From: Winslowiella iniecta
GTDB lineage: Bacteria > Pseudomonadota > Gammaproteobacteria > Enterobacterales > Enterobacteriaceae
NCBI RefSeq assembly: GCF_001267535.1
Contig: NZ_JRXE01000023.1
Location: forward strand, 28,657 to 86,045
Length of the DNA: 57,389 nt
Direction of reading: 5' to 3'
Shown here piece by piece: positions 10,059-20,300 of this stretch (position 1 is its first letter; each line of letters begins with the position of its first letter). The notes under the pieces were generated by a model. It was not told the DNA's origin, ran no database searches, and saw only the letters and a program-made list of their open reading frames with translations. Made by a program: the position numbers and the translations under genes.

Positions 10059-10107
10059 ACAATCATCTGCCTGAAACGATTAGCATTAAGTGTGTTGCCC
10101 CATCTTG

Positions 10108-10359
10108 TTATGTCCGCCTTTCAACGCATCTGATGACTATCAGGTAGACAATGATAGTTACCACGATATCAGTAATTAACAAAGTCTGACCAATAAAGCC
10201 TTCGATATCATTGTCTCCGAAGAAAAGAGCCGCCTTTTGCCAGAAGTAAAATTGTTTATCAGAAAGGGGCGTTGCAGGCCGTATCAGTAAAAAAGCCGAA
10301 GCAAAAATAATAATGCTAATCAGAAACTTAATCCCCGTCGGGACAGATCGCCTTTCCAT
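10108..10359 (-). CDS. Small membrane protein, putative immunity protein of the Tlde1-like effector
   Basis: An 83-residue protein with two clear hydrophobic segments (about residues 11-27, KFLISIIIFASAFLLI, and 61-76, LLITDIVVTIIVYLIV) separated by a polar loop of about 35 residues that would face the periplasm or cytoplasm. I do not recognise the family. Its start ATG (10359) has its own ribosome site, GAGG, 9 bases upstream, and overlaps the end of the Tlde1-like gene by 32 bases. In T6SS effector loci of this type the downstream small gene usually encodes the cognate immunity protein (Tldi1 for Tlde1), hence the call. That is inference from position, size and membrane character. The frame is intact although the effector in front is broken. 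Confidence 0.6.
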   Translation of the reverse strand: MERRSVPTGIKFLISIIIFASAFLLIRPATPLSDKQFYFWQKAALFFGDNDIEGFIGQTLLITDIVVTIIVYLIVIRCVERRT

Positions 10360-10855
10360 TTGCGATTACCTCAATAATCCCATAAGACATTAATCCATTG
10401 GTTAACCGGATCTGTTGTGCCGCCAGCAATGACTGACGGATGGTTATAAAGTCAGAGCGATGTTCCAGAGTGATACAGCCCAGCGAAATACCATAAGGGC
10501 CGGGGGGATGAAGCCGGAAATTACCACGCTCCACGCCGTTAATCCAAGTTTAATCATTGATGCTATGATCATCGCTGTAAAGGGCAAGCCATTCAGCCTT
10601 AATGACGGGAGTCGGTGTGGTCCAGGAATATGAATCCCGGATGATATTGCGAAGAACCCCTTTTACGCCACCTGTCGGACGATCAACGATATGATATCGT
10701 CCTTCGGGTATAGGCCCGCTGTTCTGTATGCTCGCGCAAGCGGCGCGGTTGCGATAGACCCTGTTACCTGAGTAAGCCATAAAAGTGCCTACGCCAAATA
10801 TCATAAGCGGAGAGAAATCGGCATCGTTAACGGTGAATGTCCCTTTCAGTGCCAT
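10328..10855 (-). pseudogene. Tlde1-like (DUF2778) T6SS L,D-transpeptidase-type effector, broken by an in-frame TAA
   Basis: Tlde1 effectors are injected by T6SS into the periplasm of competitors, where an L,D-transpeptidase-like Cys/His site attacks peptidoglycan stem peptides. The frame starts at ATG 10855 (ribosome site AAAGGA, 9 bases away) with MALKGTFTVNDADFSPL, the usual opening of this family, and contains GPIPEGRYHIVDRPTGG. Codon 102 is TAA (10552-10550). Reading on in the same frame gives TWINGVERGNFRLHP, then SLGCITLEH with the expected His and Cys, ending ICPDGD at 10328. It is therefore a single nonsense codon, not a frameshift. From the family pattern the lost residue is probably Tyr (TAT or TAC to TAA). 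The catalytic residues lie after the stop, so the 101-residue product should be inactive unless the stop is read through. The full length would be about 175 residues. Confidence 0.82.
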
Positions 10856-10993
10856 TGCAGAGAGTCCTTTGTATAAAAAAGAACCATCTTTAACCGGTGC
10901 CAGTCGAAATTGCCACCTCGGAAACGCCAGAGTTTGATTAATCTCCTCCGGTAAATAAGAAGTGGCCAGAATAACGCCATGCTATTTGTTTTA

Positions 10994-11022
10994 CTGATAA
11001 TCCCTTCCCGCTGGCGTAAAAT
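10994..11022 (+). promoter_or_regulatory. Possible dapB promoter
   Basis: CTGATA (10994-10999, 4 of 6), 17 bases, TAAAAT (11017-11022, 5 of 6), about 110 bases before dapB. The rest of the 10856-11131 spacer, between the divergent Tlde1-like gene and dapB, shows no convincing gene; a 68-codon open frame on the minus strand there has no family resemblance. Confidence 0.35.
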
Positions 11023-11038
11023 TCTAATTATGCTGTGA

Positions 11039-11953
<915 letters not shown>

Positions 11954-12005
11954 GTGTTGCGACCATCGTGATGTGGTTATTTTAATCATAAGTTTATGAT
12001 TGTAT

Positions 12006-12032
12006 GGGCAATAATTTTATTGCCCTTTTTAT
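12006..12032 (+). terminator. Intrinsic terminator of dapB
   Basis: GGGCAATA (12006-12013), loop ATTT, TATTGCCC (12018-12025), followed by TTTTTATTTT. Separates dapB from carAB. Confidence 0.88.
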
Positions 12033-12281
12033 TTTGTGAAAACAGACGCCTCGTAGTTATTTCATTGAATAAGTCGTGTATCTTTCAGTTATCATCATTT
12101 TTTACCCCTCTCTGACGTTAATTTTGACCATTTGGTCTGGTTTCTCTCAATAAATGACTCCATTTTAAAATCATTTCATCAGGCAATCGGTTTTATCCGT
12201 GGGTTGAGTGCTGATTTCAGCGTGAATCTTCTGATTTTCCTGCCAGTTGGCTAAAAAGCTATGAAAAAAAGGTCTTGAGGG

Positions 12282-12310
12282 TAGACAATCGGCAGGGCGA
12301 TCATTAGAAT
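12282..12310 (+). promoter_or_regulatory. carAB promoter P1 (upstream, pyrimidine-responsive in E. coli)
   Basis: TAGACA (12282-12287, 5 of 6), 17 bases, TAGAAT (12305-12310, 5 of 6). Its place about 110 bases before carA fits P1 of the two-promoter E. coli carAB control region. The stretch from 12033 to 12281 is AT-rich, has no gene, and in E. coli the same region binds IHF, PepA and other pyrimidine-control factors; I cannot mark those sites here. Confidence 0.7.
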
Positions 12311-12370
12311 GCGCGCAATTTGCCAAAAATCGATATCTCAGGCGGTTTTTGCATTGATTCAGGCTATGAT

Positions 12371-12409
12371 TATGAATTAATATGCAGATATTGTGACTGT
12401 TTATTCCCT
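12371..12409 (+). promoter_or_regulatory. Tandem ArgR operator (two ARG boxes) at the proximal carAB promoter
   Basis: TATGAATTAATATGCAGA (12371-12388) matches the 18-bp ARG box consensus at about 12 positions, and TGTGACTGTTTATTCCCT (12392-12409) at about 11. The gap is 3 bp, the standard spacing of paired ARG boxes. They cover the place expected for promoter P2 (a candidate TTGATT/TTAATA at 12354-12382), so arginine-bound ArgR should repress this promoter as in E. coli. Confidence 0.75.
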
Positions 12410-12419
12410 GGAGGACGTT

Positions 12420-13568
12420 TTGATTAAGTCAGCGCTATTGGTTCTGGAAGACGGAACCCAATTCCACGGTCGGGCCATTGGGGCAGTAGGATCGGCAGTG
12501 GGTGAAGTTGTTTTCAACACTTCAATGACCGGTTATCAAGAAATCCTCACAGATCCTTCCTATTCTCGCCAGATCGTCACCCTTACTTATCCCCATATCG
12601 GCAATGTCGGCACCAATGCAGCTGACGAAGAATCCTCTCAGGTACATGCGCAAGGCCTTGTTATTCGTGACCTGCCGCTGATCGCCAGCAACTATCGTAA
12701 TGAAGAAGGGCTGTCTGAGTACCTGAAGCGTCACAACATTGTGGCCATCGCCGATATTGATACCCGTAAGCTGACCCGGTTGCTGCGCGAGAAAGGTGCT
12801 CAGAATGGCTGCATCATCGCGGGTGACGCGCCGGATGCCGAGCTGGCCTTGCAGAAAGCGCAAGCGTTTCCTGGCCTGAAGGGCATGGACCTGGCGAAAG
12901 AAGTGACCACTCAGGAGTCTTACAGCTGGCTGCAAGGCAGCTGGACGCTGCAAGACGGACTGCCCGCGCAGAGTAAAGCTGACGAGATGCCGTTCCATGT
13001 AGTGGCTTACGACTACGGTGCCAAGCGCAATATCCTGCGTATGCTGGTCGATCGCGGCTGCCGCCTGACGGTAGTACCGGCGCAGACGCCAGCTGACGAA
13101 GTGCTGAAACTCAATCCGGATGGCATCTTCCTGTCGAACGGACCGGGTGACCCGGAGCCTTGTGACTACGCCATCTCCGCGATTCAGTCTTTCCTCGAAA
13201 CCGATATTCCGGTATTTGGCATCTGTCTCGGCCACCAGTTGCTGGCACTGGCCAGCGGCGCGAAGACGGTAAAAATGAAGCTCGGCCACCACGGCGGCAA
13301 CCATCCGGTGAAAGATCTGGATAACGACTGCGTAATGATTACTGCTCAGAACCATGGCTTTGCGGTCGATGAAAATAACTTACCGGCCAATCTGCGCGTG
13401 ACGCACAAATCACTGTTTGACCATACTGTGCAAGGCATTCATCGCACGGATAAAGCGGCTTTCAGCTTCCAGGGGCACCCTGAAGCCAGCCCAGGCCCAC
13501 ATGATGCCGCGCCGCTGTTCGATCACTTTATCGAACTGATTGAAGCTTACCGTTCAACCGCAAAATAA
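12420..13568 (+). CDS. carA: Carbamoyl-phosphate synthase small (glutaminase) subunit
   Basis: CarA hydrolyses glutamine and feeds ammonia to CarB for carbamoyl phosphate, shared by arginine and pyrimidine synthesis. The start is TTG (12420), 5 bases after GGAGG, giving [16 protein letters not shown] after the initiator and 382 residues, the E. coli length; E. coli carA also uses UUG. A GTG at 12393 would fall inside the ArgR boxes and lacks a ribosome site. The class I glutamine amidotransferase domain shows the nucleophile motif [12 protein letters not shown] and the late His/Glu in [13 protein letters not shown]. carB follows after 14 bases. Confidence 0.97.
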   Translation: MIKSALLVLEDGTQFHGRAIGAVGSAVGEVVFNTSMTGYQEILTDPSYSRQIVTLTYPHIGNVGTNAADEESSQVHAQGLVIRDLPLIASNYRNEEGLSEYLKRHNIVAIADIDTRKLTRLLREKGAQNGCIIAGDAPDAELALQKAQAFPGLKGMDLAKEVTTQESYSWLQGSWTLQDGLPAQSKADEMPFHVVAYDYGAKRNILRMLVDRGCRLTVVPAQTPADEVLKLNPDGIFLSNGPGDPEPCDYAISAIQSFLETDIPVFGICLGHQLLALASGAKTVKMKLGHHGGNHPVKDLDNDCVMITAQNHGFAVDENNLPANLRVTHKSLFDHTVQGIHRTDKAAFSFQGHPEASPGPHDAAPLFDHFIELIEAYRSTAK

Positions 13569-13582
13569 TCAGGAGCGAGAAA

Positions 13583-16500
13583 ATGCCAAAACGTAGCGAC
13601 ATAAAAAGTATCCTGATTCTTGGTGCTGGCCCGATCGTCATCGGCCAGGCTTGTGAATTCGACTACTCTGGCGCGCAAGCCTGTAAAGCGCTGCGCGAGG
13701 AGGGTTACCGCGTCATTCTGGTGAACTCCAACCCGGCGACCATTATGACCGATCCGGAAATGGCCGATGCGACCTATATCGAGCCGATTCACTGGGAAGT
13801 GGTGCGCAAAATCATCGAAAAAGAGCGCCCGGATGCGGTACTGCCGACCATGGGGGGCCAGACGGCGCTGAACTGCGCGCTGGAACTGGAACGTCAGGGC
13901 GTGCTGGCAGAGTTTGGCGTCACCATGATTGGTGCCACTGCTGATGCGATTGATAAAGCAGAAGACCGTCAGCGCTTTGATAAAGCGATGAAGAAAATCG
14001 GTCTGGAAACCGCTCGTTCCGGTATCGCGCACACGATGGAAGAAGCGCTGGCTGTGGCGGATGAACTTGGTTTCCCGTGCATCATCCGTCCTTCCTTCAC
14101 CATGGGCGGCACCGGCGGCGGTATCGCTTACAACCGTGAAGAGTTTGAAGAGATTTGTGAGCGCGGCCTCGACCTGTCGCCAACCAATGAGCTGCTGATT
14201 GATGAGTCGCTGATTGGCTGGAAAGAGTATGAGATGGAAGTGGTGCGTGATAAAAACGACAACTGCATCATCGTCTGCTCGATCGAAAACTTTGACCCGA
14301 TGGGTATCCATACCGGTGACTCAATTACCGTTGCGCCAGCACAGACGCTGACCGATAAAGAGTATCAAATCATGCGTAACGCCTCGATGGCGGTACTGCG
14401 TGAGATTGGCGTGGAAACCGGTGGTTCGAACGTGCAGTTCTCGGTTAACCCGAAGAATGGCCGTCTGATCATTATCGAAATGAACCCGCGTGTTTCCCGC
14501 TCTTCCGCACTGGCATCGAAAGCCACCGGCTTCCCGATTGCTAAAGTGGCGGCCAAGCTGGCGGTCGGTTATACGCTGGATGAACTGATGAACGATATCA
14601 CCGGCGGCCTGACCCCGGCATCGTTCGAGCCTTCTATCGACTATGTTGTCACCAAGATCCCGCGCTTTAACTTTGAGAAATTCGCCGGTGCCAATGACCG
14701 TCTGACTACGCAGATGAAGTCAGTCGGTGAAGTGATGGCGATTGGCCGCACACTCCAGGAATCAATGCAAAAAGCGCTGCGTGGCCTGGAAGTGGGCGCA
14801 AACGGCTTTGACCCGAAAGTCAGCCTTGACGATCCGGAAGCACTGACCCGCATTCGTCGCGAGCTGAAAGACGCCGGTGCCGACCGTATCTGGTATGTGG
14901 CTGATGCTTTCCGCGCCGGTATGTCGGTCGATGGCGTATTTAACCTGACCAATATTGATCGCTGGTTCCTGGTGCAAATCGAAGAGCTGGTGCGCCTGGA
15001 AGAGCAGGTTGCGCACGAAGGCGTGAATGGCCTGACCAAAGATTTCCTGCGCAGCCTGAAGCGCAAAGGCTTTGCCGATGCGCGTCTGTCCGACCTTGCT
15101 GGCGTGTCCGAATCAGAAATACGCAAGCTGCGTGAGCAGTACAATCTGCACCCGGTTTATAAGCGTGTGGATACCTGTGCGGCTGAATTCTCCACCGATA
15201 CCGCGTATATGTACTCAACCTACGAGGAAGAGTGCGAAGCTAATCCAAACCAGGACCGCGATAAAATCATGGTACTGGGCGGTGGTCCAAACCGTATCGG
15301 TCAGGGTATCGAATTCGATTACTGCTGTGTGCATGCCTCGCTGGCGCTGCGCGAAGACGGTTACGAGACCATTATGGTCAACTGTAACCCGGAAACCGTT
15401 TCTACCGACTATGACACTTCTGACCGTCTCTACTTTGAGCCGGTAACGCTGGAAGATGTGCTGGAAATCGTCCGCATCGAGAAGCCGAAAGGGGTGATTG
15501 TGCAGTACGGTGGTCAGACGCCACTGAAACTGGCCCGTGCGCTGGAAGCCGCCGGGGTACCGGTTATCGGTACCAGCCCGGATGCGATTGACCGTGCAGA
15601 AGACCGTGAGCGTTTCCAGCAGGCAGTGGATCGTCTTGGTCTGAAGCAGCCAGCTAACGCCACCGTCACCGCGCTGGAGCAGGCGGTGGAGAAAGCGGTA
15701 CAGATTGGTTACCCGCTGGTGGTGCGCCCGTCTTATGTACTGGGTGGCCGGGCGATGGAAATCGTTTACGATGAAATCGACCTGAAACGCTACTTCCAGA
15801 ACGCGGTTTCGGTTTCCAACGATGCGCCGGTGCTGCTGGATCGCTTCCTTGATGATGCGGTTGAAGTCGATGTTGACGCGATTTGTGACGGCGAGCGCGT
15901 GCTGATTGGCGGCATTATGGAGCATATCGAGCAGGCAGGCGTGCACTCCGGTGACTCTGCATGTTCATTGCCGGCTTACACGCTGAGTGCTGAAATTCAG
16001 AATGTGATGCGTCAGCAAGTCGAAAAACTGGCGTTTGAACTCTGCGTGCGCGGCCTGATGAACGTCCAGTTCGCGGTGAAAGATAACGAAGTTTACCTGA
16101 TTGAAGTCAACCCACGTGCCGCGCGTACCGTGCCTTTCGTTTCGAAAGCCACCGGTGTGCCGTTAGCAAAAGTGGCGGCGCGCGTGATGGCCGGGAAATC
16201 ACTGGCCGCGCAGGGCGTGACGGAAGAGGTGATTCCACCGTACTACTCCGTAAAAGAAGTGGTGCTGCCGTTTAACAAGTTCCAGGGCGTTGACCCGATT
16301 CTTGGTCCGGAAATGCGCTCCACCGGTGAAGTGATGGGTGTGGGGCGTACCTTCGCGGAAGCTTTTGCCAAAGCGATGTTGGGCGCGCAGTCCAATATGA
16401 AGAAATCCGGTCGCGCGCTGCTGTCGGTGCGTGAAGGCGATAAGAAACGTATCGTTGACCTGGCGGCGAAACTGCAGAAGTTTGGTTTCGAACTGGATGC

Positions 16501-16807
16501 GACGCACGGCACCGCAGTGGTTCTGGGTGAAGCGGGCATCAATCCACGTCTGGTCAATAAGGTGCACGAAGGCCGCCCACACATTCAGGATCGACTGAAG
16601 AATGGTGAATATGCCTATATCGTAAACACCACCGCTGGTCGTCAGGCGATTGAGGATTCGAAGCTGATTCGCCGCAGCGCGCTGCAGTATAAAGTGCACT
16701 ATGACACTACGCTGAACGGCGGCTTTGCCACCGCGATGGCGCTGAATGCTGACCCGACCGAGCAAGTGATTTCCGTGCAGGAGATGCACGCGCAAATTAA
16801 AGGTTAA
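13583..16807 (+). CDS. carB: Carbamoyl-phosphate synthase large subunit
   Basis: CarB uses ammonia from CarA, bicarbonate and two ATP to make carbamoyl phosphate. The 1074-residue protein (E. coli 1073) has the internal duplication of the family. Each half opens with a related nucleotide-binding motif ([19 protein letters not shown] near residue 13, and [17 protein letters not shown] near 564), followed by an ATP-grasp domain ([25 protein letters not shown]). An oligomerisation segment lies between them, and the C-terminal allosteric domain binds ornithine and UMP in E. coli. The start has AGGAGCGAG as ribosome site. A bidirectional terminator follows. Confidence 0.98.
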   Translation: MPKRSDIKSILILGAGPIVIGQACEFDYSGAQACKALREEGYRVILVNSNPATIMTDPEMADATYIEPIHWEVVRKIIEKERPDAVLPTMGGQTALNCALELERQGVLAEFGVTMIGATADAIDKAEDRQRFDKAMKKIGLETARSGIAHTMEEALAVADELGFPCIIRPSFTMGGTGGGIAYNREEFEEICERGLDLSPTNELLIDESLIGWKEYEMEVVRDKNDNCIIVCSIENFDPMGIHTGDSITVAPAQTLTDKEYQIMRNASMAVLREIGVETGGSNVQFSVNPKNGRLIIIEMNPRVSRSSALASKATGFPIAKVAAKLAVGYTLDELMNDITGGLTPASFEPSIDYVVTKIPRFNFEKFAGANDRLTTQMKSVGEVMAIGRTLQESMQKALRGLEVGANGFDPKVSLDDPEALTRIRRELKDAGADRIWYVADAFRAGMSVDGVFNLTNIDRWFLVQIEELVRLEEQVAHEGVNGLTKDFLRSLKRKGFADARLSDLAGVSESEIRKLREQYNLHPVYKRVDTCAAEFSTDTAYMYSTYEEECEANPNQDRDKIMVLGGGPNRIGQGIEFDYCCVHASLALREDGYETIMVNCNPETVSTDYDTSDRLYFEPVTLEDVLEIVRIEKPKGVIVQYGGQTPLKLARALEAAGVPVIGTSPDAIDRAEDRERFQQAVDRLGLKQPANATVTALEQAVEKAVQIGYPLVVRPSYVLGGRAMEIVYDEIDLKRYFQNAVSVSNDAPVLLDRFLDDAVEVDVDAICDGERVLIGGIMEHIEQAGVHSGDSACSLPAYTLSAEIQNVMRQQVEKLAFELCVRGLMNVQFAVKDNEVYLIEVNPRAARTVPFVSKATGVPLAKVAARVMAGKSLAAQGVTEEVIPPYYSVKEVVLPFNKFQGVDPILGPEMRSTGEVMGVGRTFAEAFAKAMLGAQSNMKKSGRALLSVREGDKKRIVDLAAKLQKFGFELDATHGTAVVLGEAGINPRLVNKVHEGRPHIQDRLKNGEYAYIVNTTAGRQAIEDSKLIRRSALQYKVHYDTTLNGGFATAMALNADPTEQVISVQEMHAQIKG

Positions 16808-16820
16808 TTCGCCTCAAATT

Positions 16821-16849
16821 AAAAATCCCCGCGCTGCGGGGATTTTTTT
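16821..16849. terminator. Bidirectional intrinsic terminator between carB and the lysE-like gene
   Basis: AATCCCCGC and GCGGGGATT pair around a GCT loop (core 16824-16844), flanked by an A run on the left and seven T's on the right (to 16849). It can end carAB on the plus strand and the convergent exporter gene on the minus strand. Confidence 0.88.
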
Positions 16850-16863
16850 CAATGTGCTGATAC

Positions 16864-17478
16864 TCAGGACAGCGCCACTTTAATCCCTAAGCCAATCAAC
16901 ACCCCTCCCAACAGCTTATCAATCAGCTTCTGCGCTTTTGTCAGTCCGCGACGAACCGGTGCGCTCTGAATCAGAAATACCAGCATTGGCCACCAGATGA
17001 CCGACAGACTCAGAATGATGCCGGCATACCACATCTTTTCACCAAAGCCGGAGTCGATGCTCAGTACCTGAGTAAACACTGAGAGGAAAAACAGCGTGGC
17101 TTTTGGGTTAAGCAGGTTGCAGAGATAGCCCTGTAAGAAGGCTTTCTTCAGCGACGTTTGCTCGCGCTGAACATTGCTCAGATCCATTTTACTGTTACCG
17201 CGCGCCAGCAGCGCCTGCACGCCGATATAGATCAGATAACCAGCACCGGCATATTTCAGCAGCATAAACAGCCAGGGTGTCGTGGTAATCACCACTGCCA
17301 GACCCGCGACGCAATAGGTCATATGGGTAGCCACGCCAAAAATCACCCCAAGCGAGGTCACCAGCGCGGTTCCACGGGTATAACGTGCGGCATTTTTAAT
17401 AATCAGAAAAAAATCCGGGCCGGGAGAGAGCATCCCCAGCGTGGCGAGGGTGGCAACAAACAAGCTGGTTTCTAACAT
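16864..17478 (-). CDS. LysE/RhtC family amino-acid exporter
   Basis: The LysE/RhtB family exports amino acids such as lysine, threonine or homoserine across the inner membrane. The product has about six hydrophobic segments, the family signature LGMLSPGPDFFLIIKNA near the N-terminus (compare SPGPDFF in RhtC), and NPKATLFFLSVFTQ in the middle. ATG 17478 gives 204 residues, the usual family length, starting MLETSLFVATLATLG. A start 18 codons earlier (17532) would add an unlikely hydrophilic extension, though neither start has a strong ribosome site. The substrate cannot be told from sequence. The gene converges on carB and diverges from folA. Confidence 0.88.
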   Translation of the reverse strand: MLETSLFVATLATLGMLSPGPDFFLIIKNAARYTRGTALVTSLGVIFGVATHMTYCVAGLAVVITTTPWLFMLLKYAGAGYLIYIGVQALLARGNSKMDLSNVQREQTSLKKAFLQGYLCNLLNPKATLFFLSVFTQVLSIDSGFGEKMWYAGIILSLSVIWWPMLVFLIQSAPVRRGLTKAQKLIDKLLGGVLIGLGIKVALS

Positions 17479-17619
17479 GGTAATAATCTGAGTCAAAGTG
17501 GAAAGCGCAAGTTTAGCACGTGTGATACCCAATGCGCTGCGCCTCGTGTCAGCACCGTGACGGAAGGCGCAGGGGGTAAAAACCTTTATAACCTTTACGC
17601 AAATCCCGCCATCTCGCTA

Positions 17620-17648
17620 TCGACGAAACTTTCGCCTTTACGTATGAT
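17620..17648 (+). promoter_or_regulatory. folA promoter
   Basis: TCGACG (17620-17625, 4 of 6), 17 bases, TATGAT (17643-17648, 5 of 6), 32 bases before the folA start. This is the arrangement expected for a constitutive sigma-70 promoter. Confidence 0.6.
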
Positions 17649-17680
17649 GGCGCCAATTTAATCCTGTTGAGTTTCATATG

Positions 17681-18160
17681 ATGATTAGCCTTATCGCGGC
17701 TTTGGCAGCCGATCGCGTTATTGGAATGGAAAATGCGATGCCGTGGAATCTGCCTGCGGATTTAGCCTGGTTCAAACGTAATACCCTGAATAAGCCGGTT
17801 ATTATGGGCCGCCTGACCTGGGAATCGATCGGTCGCCCGTTGCCGAATCGCCAGAATATCGTGATCAGCAGCCAGCCTGGTCATGCAGAAGGTGTGACCT
17901 GGGTGGCATCGATTGATGAAGCTATTCAGGCTGCCGGTGCGGTGGAAGAGATCATGGTGATTGGTGGTGGGCGTATTTACGAACAGCTGCTGAGCCGCGC
18001 CGATCGCCTCTATCTGACCCATATTGATGCCGAAGTTGAAGGCGATACTCACTTCCCGGATTACGAGCCTGATGAGTGGGAATCCAGTTTTAGTGAGTTC
18101 CACGATGCTGATGCCAATAATTCGCACAGCTACTGTTTCGAAATCCTCGAACGCCGTTAA
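17681..18160 (+). CDS. folA: Dihydrofolate reductase
   Basis: FolA reduces dihydrofolate to tetrahydrofolate with NADPH and is the target of trimethoprim. The protein is collinear with E. coli [36 protein letters not shown] up to FEILERR, 159 residues from ATG 17681. The adjacent ATG at 17678 would only add one Met. Asp27-equivalent (LPADLAWF), the [17 protein letters not shown] cofactor segment and [12 protein letters not shown] are present. In E. coli position 45 is His (RHTWES); here it is Leu (RLTWES). Nothing in the sequence suggests trimethoprim resistance. It marks the right edge of the conserved core block. Confidence 0.97.
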   Translation: MISLIAALAADRVIGMENAMPWNLPADLAWFKRNTLNKPVIMGRLTWESIGRPLPNRQNIVISSQPGHAEGVTWVASIDEAIQAAGAVEEIMVIGGGRIYEQLLSRADRLYLTHIDAEVEGDTHFPDYEPDEWESSFSEFHDADANNSHSYCFEILERR

Positions 18161-18220
18161 TTGCTGGTTAGTCGCTGCGTAATGCCTTAAAGCCTGCGCA
18201 GCGCTATTCAGACCTGAATA

Positions 18221-19426
18221 TCACGACGCCACGTCGACCACTTCAAGCGAGTAAACCAGGGTCGCGCCGGGCGGAATGACGGGCGGATTGCCTTCTTCAC
18301 CGTAAGCCAGCTCAGGCGGCACCACCAGAGTGATCACCCCCTTTTTACCTGCCAGATATATCGCATCCTGAAACAGCGGCGGGTATTCGCTTAGCCGTTG
18401 TGAGACAACCGTGCCACTGTCGCTGACCACGGTACCGTCTATCAAACTTTCCCTGACCCGAATATCAATTTTGTCTGTCGCGGCAATTTCCCCACGGCTT
18501 TTCTGCTCGATTTTATAATAGAAACCGGCAGGCGCACGATGGGTACCCGGACGCTTGATAAACTTTTCAACAAAAGCCGTGCCGGCCTGCTGGTGGCGGG
18601 AGGAGAAAGCGTCGGTCGCCTCTTGTAAGGTTGAACCGATAGTAAAGAGTAGCTGATTCACCTCTTGTTCAGATAGTTGGCTACGACGCCCGAGGAAATC
18701 CTGGATGCCTGCCAACACTGTCTGATTATTGGTCTGGATATTCAATGCGTTGTTGCGCTGTTTCATCTGCATAATGTTGCGGCCAATCAGCACCCCGGCG
18801 GCGTAATCGGCTTTCAGATCGTCGGTAAGGATGATCGCCGGAGGTGTAGCAGGACGATGGCTCTGACCAAGTAACGTCGCGCCGAAAATCGCGCCTGACA
18901 GCGGAGAAATAAGCGACAGCGCGGTAAAGAACATGCCATTGCCGCTGATAAGCTGTGATGCAGGCCAGACAGAGGCGGGGAACATCCCGGAACTTAACGT
19001 CTTCTCCTTTCCCTGATAGCTTTCCAGAGCAGCGTTGAGCCGTGTGACTTCAAGCTGCAACTGTTTAATCTCACTTGCGGATTGGGTATTGATCTGACCG
19101 ATCTTTTTCCTGAGTTGCGCTATCTGCCGGTTTTTTTCAGCCATGGCGACATTGTCAGGTTGTCGGGTTATCTTTTTCTCCGCCTTATTTGATACGGGCG
19201 AAAGCGCGTCTTTTGGCGCACTCTCTTCTGACTTGGGCGCGGGTAAAAAACGTGTCTCATCAAAATTACTCATTGAACGACGTTCATCTCCTGGCACCCA
19301 CGAGTAATCTCTGGCCGCACTATTGCCCGATAATACCAGTAAGAAAACCGTCGATAATATCCATAATAATGGGCTTTTTATACCGACAGCGTTGGCGGCA
19401 AAAAAATACTTGCAGTAATAAATCAT
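18221..19426 (-). CDS. Exported FKBP-type peptidyl-prolyl isomerase with long coiled-coil N-terminus
   Basis: The C-terminal third is an FKBP domain (about residues 310-400) with GKKGVITLVVPPELAYGEEGN and IPPGATLVYSLEVVDV. Before it is an FKBP_N-like helical dimerisation region (about 205-300) with YAAGVLIGRNIMQ, so the fold plan resembles FkpA/Mip. The 401-residue protein is much longer than FkpA (about 270). The extra N-terminus has a signal-like hydrophobic stretch (SPLLWILSTVFLLVLSG), a charged linker, a coiled coil rich in Leu/Ile heptads (about 98-140) and a second hydrophobic patch (about 165-190). It is probably periplasmic or membrane-anchored and may assist folding of secreted surface proteins; it stands divergently next to the fimbrial operon. 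The start ATG has AAGAG upstream. I cannot assign a gene name. Confidence 0.8.
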   Translation of the reverse strand: MIYYCKYFFAANAVGIKSPLLWILSTVFLLVLSGNSAARDYSWVPGDERRSMSNFDETRFLPAPKSEESAPKDALSPVSNKAEKKITRQPDNVAMAEKNRQIAQLRKKIGQINTQSASEIKQLQLEVTRLNAALESYQGKEKTLSSGMFPASVWPASQLISGNGMFFTALSLISPLSGAIFGATLLGQSHRPATPPAIILTDDLKADYAAGVLIGRNIMQMKQRNNALNIQTNNQTVLAGIQDFLGRRSQLSEQEVNQLLFTIGSTLQEATDAFSSRHQQAGTAFVEKFIKRPGTHRAPAGFYYKIEQKSRGEIAATDKIDIRVRESLIDGTVVSDSGTVVSQRLSEYPPLFQDAIYLAGKKGVITLVVPPELAYGEEGNPPVIPPGATLVYSLEVVDVAS

Positions 19427-19751
19427 TTGAATGCTCTTTATGTAAATAAAATAACGGCAGCGCTATTTTCAATGTGCGCAGGTAGCAGAAGTAATGAGTA
19501 ATATCAGCAAACTTTTACCAATAAAAAGTATTTACTGTCAATCTGCTGGTGTGGATTATTTGCTGTCAATGCCTTCTTAGCTCAGGGTTAATAATATAAT
19601 TACCGCTGTTTAATTTAAGGTTGTTAATAACACATTGCTAAAATGGAAATGGTCTTCCCTGATTAACAAAAATAGACTGAGGCTGTTCCTGTGATCTGGA
19701 TATTTTTCAGCGCAGGGTAATTTAAATATTGATGATATGGGGAATATCAAA
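19427..19751. other. AT-rich intergenic region between the FKBP gene and the fimbrial operon
   Basis: About 325 bases without a gene, strongly AT-rich towards the fimbrial side. It contains TATAAT at 19595-19600 and TAAAAT at 19639-19644, either of which could be the -10 of the fimbrial promoter, but neither has a convincing -35 at 16-18 bases. The composition suits H-NS silencing, which is inference. No inverted repeats of the fim-switch type were found. Confidence 0.4.
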
Positions 19752-20279
19752 ATGCAATTCAAAAAGACTTCAGCATTGCTGTTGGCGATGGGGCTGTTTT
19801 CTATGGGGGCGGCGCAGGCTGCTGATCAGGGTGGTGGCACGGTAACATTTAGCGGCTCGTTGATTGAAGCGCCATGCAGTGTTGATCCTGATTCAAAAGA
19901 TCTCAATGTGCCGATGGGGCAAGTGACCACCGCAGCGCTGAAAAGCCAGGGTACCGCCGCCCCCGTTCGCTTTGAGATTAAGCTGAACGATTGCCAGAAT
20001 ATGACGCAAAAAGTGAAAGTGAAATTCACGGGCATTGCCGACAGTAAAGATCCTAAACTGCTGGGATTACAGGATGGTACAGCTGAAGGCGCAGGGATTA
20101 AGTTAATGAATGACAACGGCTCGCAGATTGATTTAAACACGGGTTTATCCAGCGAGGTTTCACTGACGCCCACCACTATCATCAGCCTTCAGGCTGCTTT
20201 AAAGGGCAGCGGCACAGATGCGGAACTAAAAGCTGGCGACTTTACCAGTGTAGCGAACTTTGCGCTGCAGTATAACTAA
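19752..20279 (+). CDS. Fimbrial major subunit (pilin)
   Basis: First gene of the chaperone-usher operon. The 175-residue product has a clear signal peptide ending GAAQA, then the pilin fold: GGGTVTFSGSLIEAPCSV with the first conserved Cys, a second Cys in LNDCQNM, and the C-terminal donor-strand-accepting pattern ending FALQYN with the penultimate Tyr. The N-terminal extension (about 12 residues before FSGSL) would complete the neighbouring subunit in the fibre. ATG 19752 has GGGGA 8 bases upstream; a GTG/ATG five codons earlier is less likely. Its first place in the operon and the stable hairpin right after it (20301-20330) indicate that it is the major shaft subunit. Confidence 0.9.
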   Translation: MQFKKTSALLLAMGLFSMGAAQAADQGGGTVTFSGSLIEAPCSVDPDSKDLNVPMGQVTTAALKSQGTAAPVRFEIKLNDCQNMTQKVKVKFTGIADSKDPKLLGLQDGTAEGAGIKLMNDNGSQIDLNTGLSSEVSLTPTTIISLQAALKGSGTDAELKAGDFTSVANFALQYN

Positions 20280-20300
20280 AAGATTTTTCATCAGGAATAC

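Noticed and set aside
10550-10552. Frameshift as the cause of the Tlde1-like interruption
   Set aside because: The family pattern continues in the same frame on both sides of the TAA, so it is a nonsense codon, not an indel.
12393-12419. Upstream GTG start for CarA
   Set aside because: Lies within the ArgR boxes and has no ribosome site; TTG 12420 after GGAGG is the known carA-type start.
19427-19751. Invertible fim-switch element upstream of the pilin gene
   Set aside because: No pair of inverted repeats and no recombinase gene nearby.
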